The translations under genes and the position numbers were made by a program. DNA of 64,000 nt, taken from positions 124,001 through 188,000 of the forward strand of contig MCFE01000055.1 in the NCBI GenBank assembly GCA_002104905.1. Reading direction: 5' to 3'. Each line of letters begins with the position of its first letter. Position 1 is the stretch's first letter. Below the pieces are notes generated by a model, which was given only the letters and a program-made list of their open reading frames with translations, was not told where the DNA came from and did no database searches. The stretch is from Basidiobolus meristosporus CBS 931.73 (Eukaryota; Basidiobolomycota; Basidiobolomycetes; Basidiobolales; Basidiobolaceae). Below, piece by piece: positions 60,136 to 64,000 of the stretch.

Positions 60136-60564
60136 TTATTTCAACAGCATATCCATGGACTCTACTCTCTGAACGCCCGCCATTGCCTCAACCTCAATCT
60201 CCACCACGAGTTGTGGATCGATAAGCCCGGAAACTTCTACCATTGTTGTGGTTGGGAAAATCTCATCCAATGCCTCTTTATGGGCCTTCGCCACCTTTTC
60301 CCAATTGTCTTTGATATTGACGACAAACATCCGGACACGGTACACATCTTTCAAGCTGGCTCCTAGGCTCCTTAATGCCAGTTCTGCAGTCTGGAAAATA
60401 CGGAGTGTTTGGTGATAGGCATCGTTAGGATGAACAATCGCTCCGGTCTCTGGATCGGTAGATGTGGTTCCAGTAACTATAATCTGATCCCCCATGCGGA
60501 TTGCCCGTGAGTAGCCAACCTTATGCTCCCAAGGACTATTACTTTTAAGGTTTGTCCGAATCAT
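60136..60564 (-). CDS. RidA/YjgF/RutC-family protein
   Basis: An intronless 142-aa single-domain protein: SPWEHKVGYSRAIRMGDQII, VTGTTSTDPETGAIV, a long helix with QTLRIFQTAELALRSLGAS, DVYRVRMFVVNIKDNWEKV and the C-terminal MVEVSGLIDPQLVVEIEVEA. In RidA proper an Arg in the P-x-R-x-x-V segment before the last strand binds the substrate carboxylate. Here the segment reads PTTTMVEV, so that Arg is missing and imine deaminase activity is doubtful. The protein probably belongs to a non-archetypal Rid subfamily. It is head-to-head with CYM1, 327 bases apart, with TATAAAG about 30 bases upstream of its start. Confidence 0.9.
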   Translation of the reverse strand: MIRTNLKSNSPWEHKVGYSRAIRMGDQIIVTGTTSTDPETGAIVHPNDAYHQTLRIFQTAELALRSLGASLKDVYRVRMFVVNIKDNWEKVAKAHKEALDEIFPTTTMVEVSGLIDPQLVVEIEVEAMAGVQRVESMDMLLK

Positions 60565-60891
60565 AAGGAACGCGGTTGAATCACCAGGAGCTTTATATGA
60601 GAGATCGCATCATTGTGACTCAGAGTCGTGAGAAACCGTTTGTTGCCATTTGCCACCTAGTTTCTGAACACATGTTACGAGAATTGCCACGCACTTGGCT
60701 GTACCCTCCAGATGATCGCTGAGATTGCATAAAATCGGGTATAGCCTTTTCAATCGCTATGATATCATTTTTTCTGGAAAATCTCGTCTGGTCGCCCGCA
60801 GCAATGGCCGGAATTTGATTCATTGAAAATTTAGCATTTACCTTGTGAAGTTGTACATCTTCGTGGAATACCAATCCAGCAAGCCAAAGAT
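60565..60891. promoter_or_regulatory. Bidirectional promoter region, RidA-like gene and CYM1
   Basis: The 327 bases between two divergent start codons must serve both genes. TATAAAG on the minus strand at 60591-60597 fits the RidA-like gene; no clear TATA is seen for CYM1. Confidence 0.5.
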
Positions 60892-63800
60892 ATGTTCTTG
60901 CATTTAAGACATTGTGGTCGAACAAGACCAGCAACACTGCTGAAAGGTGGAATTACAGGCGGACTGAGTAAAAGAACTGTACTCCCCTCTATTACTAAAC
61001 TCCAACAAAAGCAATATTCAACTGTTCTTGAGAGTGATTGTGGGTCTTTGTGTAATGGTCTCCCTTCTCGATAGACTATTAATCGACTATTTCTTGTTTG
61101 CGAATAGCGGCATTTGCTCCAGGCCAGGTTATTCATGGGTTTAAAGTAGAAGAGGTTAGTCGCTGTTGTGGTGCTGGTTTTACCCGTTGTGCCATTCTAA
61201 ATGTAGAGTTCTCTTTTCGTGTCTAGGTTAGGGACGTCAAGGAGTTCAACTTGACCGCTATCAAACTTAAGCATGAGAAAACTGGAGCAGAGTATCTGCA
61301 CCTTGCCCGTGACGATAGCAATAATGTCTTTAGGTAGGCTCCATTTGCAACAAGAGATTGCCAATTTACTTACCATAACTATTACCAGTGTTGGATTTTC
61401 CACCGCTCCGAGCGATAACACCGGAATCACACACATTTTGGTAGGTGATCTATTGCAAAATCCATGTACACATGATTTCTAACCGATTCGCAGGAACATA
61501 CCACTTTGTGCGGTTCGGAAAAATTCCCAGTTAGAGACCCATTTTTCAAGATGCTCAACCGTTCCATGTCAACCTTCATGAACGCTTGGACTGGTATGGG
61601 GCTATTTGGTAGTCGTGACAGTGCGCATCTTTAGGTCTAACATCAAAGATTCCTGTGTCAAATAGCTAGCGATTATACTCAATATCCATTCGCTACGCAG
61701 AATCCTGCGGACTATGCTAACCTTCGTGATGTTTACATGGATGCCGTATTCGCTCCCAAGTTACGCAAGTTGGATTTCCTTCAGGAGGGTTGGCGTATTG
61801 AAAATGAAGACTTGAGCAGTATGTACAAGTCATAAGAATGAGGTTATGTACTTACTAAACACGTAGCTATTGTATAATTTAGATGCTAGTTCACCACTAA
61901 TCTTCAAAGGTGTCGTGTATAATGAGATGAAGGGATCGCTGGTATGTTGAATTTCCTTCATGCATCCCTTGTATTCGCTATTTAAGCGTAGGCTTCGTAG
62001 TCGGATTCTGGCACTCTCTTCTACCATCGCTCTCAACAAAACATGTTCCCTGGCACCACTTATGGGTATGTCAGTGGGGGTGATCCGCAATATATTACAG
62101 ATCTTACCCATGAAGATCTTGTTCATTTCCATCACACTCATTACCATCCAACCAACGCGAAGTTTTTCTCCTATGGTATGCTTTTGCTCGCTTGATATCT
62201 ATTGGCTTGATTATCTAAGTACCTTTCTGCAGGTAACTTCCCACTGAAGAACCAACTTGAGTCTGTAGACGAAAAGATTAGCAAATTTGAGCCCATCAAG
62301 ATTCAGGACCCTAACAAAATTGTTACTCCTTTTACGTCTCCCAAGAAAGTTGTTGCCAACGGGCCTTTTGATTCATGTAAGTTTCCATGTACGTAATGAT
62401 TGCTCGCTAAATATAATTATTAACATTTTATTTCAGTAGGAAATCCGGAGAAACAGACAAAGATGTCTGTTTCTTATTTGACTAATGATTCGACAGTATG
62501 TGTTCAGAAATTTCGAAATCCTAATCTTCTGACTAACGAATATGGTGTAATTCTCTAATAGGATGTATTCGAATCATTCAGCATGAACATTTTATCTGGA
62601 TTGCTCTTAGATGGACCAGCTTCGCCTATGTATAAAGCTCTCATCGACTCTAACCTTGGTTCTGAGTACTCGTCCAACACCGGATATAATACATCTACCA
62701 GGTATATTGCTTAATCACTTAGTTAATAAGGTTATACTTACATGCATCTATTTGTAGAACAAGCTCCTTCAGTGTGGGGCTACAGGGAATTGGATCAAAT
62801 GACGTTGATCTGGTATGCACATGATATAATTAGGCCTAATTTGCAGTATTAATCGTTATTTATTTCTCTAGGTTGGGAATACTATTCAGCAAGTCTTGGA
62901 AAAAGCGCATCAAGAAGGGTTCAGCAAACGCAGGATTGATACCATTGTCCATCCGATTGAGTTGGCTAACAAACATGTGCGTAATCTAACGCATTTATAT
63001 TCTTTAATCTTAAATCAATCTAATTATGTTCAAATAGAAAACTGCCAACTTTGGCCTGACCATTATGCAAGCTGTTTCATCAAGTTGGTTCCATGGCAAC
63101 AACCCTATTGATTTGTTGGAGCTAGACCAGGTACGTTTATACTTTATTTGAGCAGCAAGGGAATATACTGACCGGTATATTATATCAGAATCTTAAGCGA
63201 ATCAAGGAGGAGGCTCCCCAAAAGGGGTTCTTTGAATCCAGAATCGAGAAATACTTCCTTAACAATCCTCACAAGCTCACATTTGTTATGGAACCCGATA
63301 ATAAGTACAATGAACAGCTGCTTGAAAATGAATCTGTGCGCTTGAGCAAAATCACATCCAAGCTCAATGATTCTGATAAGCAACATATCTTCCAACGAGG
63401 ACTCGATTTACGTGCCAGTCAAGAAGCCGTTGAAGGTTGGTTGAAAACTAGTCAAATATGGTGTTCTTATTAACTGACGAGTATTTTGATGAAGATATTT
63501 CGTGCCTCCCATCCTTGACTCTCGCTGATATCCCATTGAAGGGTGAAAGAACTGCTTTGGACCATAGCGCAATTGACGAAGTTCCTGTACAATGGCGTTC
63601 CACGTCCACTAATGGAATCTCGTACTTGCGTGCTATCAGTACCCTGCGCGACTTGCCTGAAGAATTGAAGATCTACTTGCCACTCTTCTGTGATGTCGGT
63701 ATATTAATGTGTGATACTTTAAACTATTTGCTAAATCCTCGTTATATAGTCATTGACCTTCTTGGGTACCAAGACCAAGACTATGGCCGAAATCGATGAA

Positions 63801-64000
63801 GAGATTCGTCTTTATACTGGTGGAATTTCATTTTCTCATTTCCTTTCCCCTAATCATTCAGGTAGGCCATCTCCCTCAATTTTGCTCGAAATTAGGTATC
63901 TAACTGCTCTATGCAGATGTCGACCAATTTGAGGAAGGCGTATCTTTCTCATCTCATGCTCTTGATGCAAACACCCCTCAGATGTATGACATGATTTTGA
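60892..64000 (+). CDS. CYM1: Mitochondrial presequence protease (M16C), 3' end outside window
   Basis: The N-terminus is a basic, Ser/Thr-rich presumed mitochondrial targeting peptide ([19 protein letters not shown]) on exon 60892-61051. Later exons begin at 61108, 61227 and so on; short introns interrupt the gene about every 150 bases. The matrix metalloprotease pattern is clear: [14 protein letters not shown], the inverted zinc motif HILEH split by an intron between Leu and Glu, [33 protein letters not shown]-like, [45 protein letters not shown], then [19 protein letters not shown] and [14 protein letters not shown]. The window ends in the third M16 segment ([12 protein letters not shown]-like, MYDMIL). 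It degrades cleaved presequences and other peptides in the mitochondrial matrix. Confidence 0.95.

Overview
This is a 64 kb window of nuclear DNA from a filamentous or zoosporic-grade fungus. It is probably an early-diverging lineage (Zoopagomycota- or Mucoromycota-like); I cannot place it more precisely. The evidence is dense short spliceosomal introns (about 45-120 nt, GTRNGT donors, CTAAC/CTGAC-like branch sites), fungal-specific protein families (DUF1752, a Set9 zinc ribbon, a type I metacaspase with a Q-rich prodomain, Sel1 Nif1/Dsf2-type protein, URC1 and URC4), and the absence of operons, Shine-Dalgarno sites or bacterial rRNA. Exon boundaries were read by hand. For most complete multi-exon genes I summed the exon lengths and the total was divisible by three, which supports the models. 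I did not do this for AMP deaminase or for the peroxisomal carrier.

Layout. 0-18.6 kb holds the 3' part of a DUF1752 (GATA-factor N-terminal type) gene, a 13-exon Set9 histone methyltransferase fused to PWWP and chromo-barrel domains, an SLC35F6-like transporter, NAA50, cystathionine beta-synthase, a voltage-gated proton channel, a gene-poor stretch with a tiny secreted cysteine-rich peptide, adenosine kinase and a peroxisomal carrier. 19-29 kb holds a metacaspase, a TBC Rab-GAP and a Sel1-repeat protein. 30.5-34.6 kb holds a divergent pair: a bacterial-type uracil phosphoribosyltransferase and URC1 (GTP cyclohydrolase II-like). 35-44 kb holds an SLC25A29-like mitochondrial carrier built with 6-, 12- and 24-nt microexons, a PHOSPHO-type HAD phosphatase and AMP deaminase. 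46.7-48.6 kb is a cluster of five diverged copies of an unnamed repeat in alternating orientations. 50-64 kb holds an orphan 7TM protein, URC4 (DUF1688), a YccF membrane protein, a GPCR-RGS fusion, a RidA-family protein and the 5' two-thirds of presequence protease CYM1.

How the genes connect. The most coherent biological signal is that three proteins of the URC uracil-catabolism route (UPRT, URC1, URC4) lie within 25 kb of each other, with other nucleotide enzymes (adenosine kinase, AMP deaminase) in the same window and a RidA-family protein nearby. This looks like a loose, dispersed eukaryotic version of the compact URC clusters known from bacteria. The second notable system is the single-polypeptide Set9-PWWP-chromo-barrel enzyme, which seems to merge the methyltransferase and the PWWP partner that are separate proteins in fission yeast.

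About 40 percent of the window is intergenic sequence in which I see no recognisable gene. No tRNA, rRNA, CRISPR array, complete transposon or insertion sequence was recognised.
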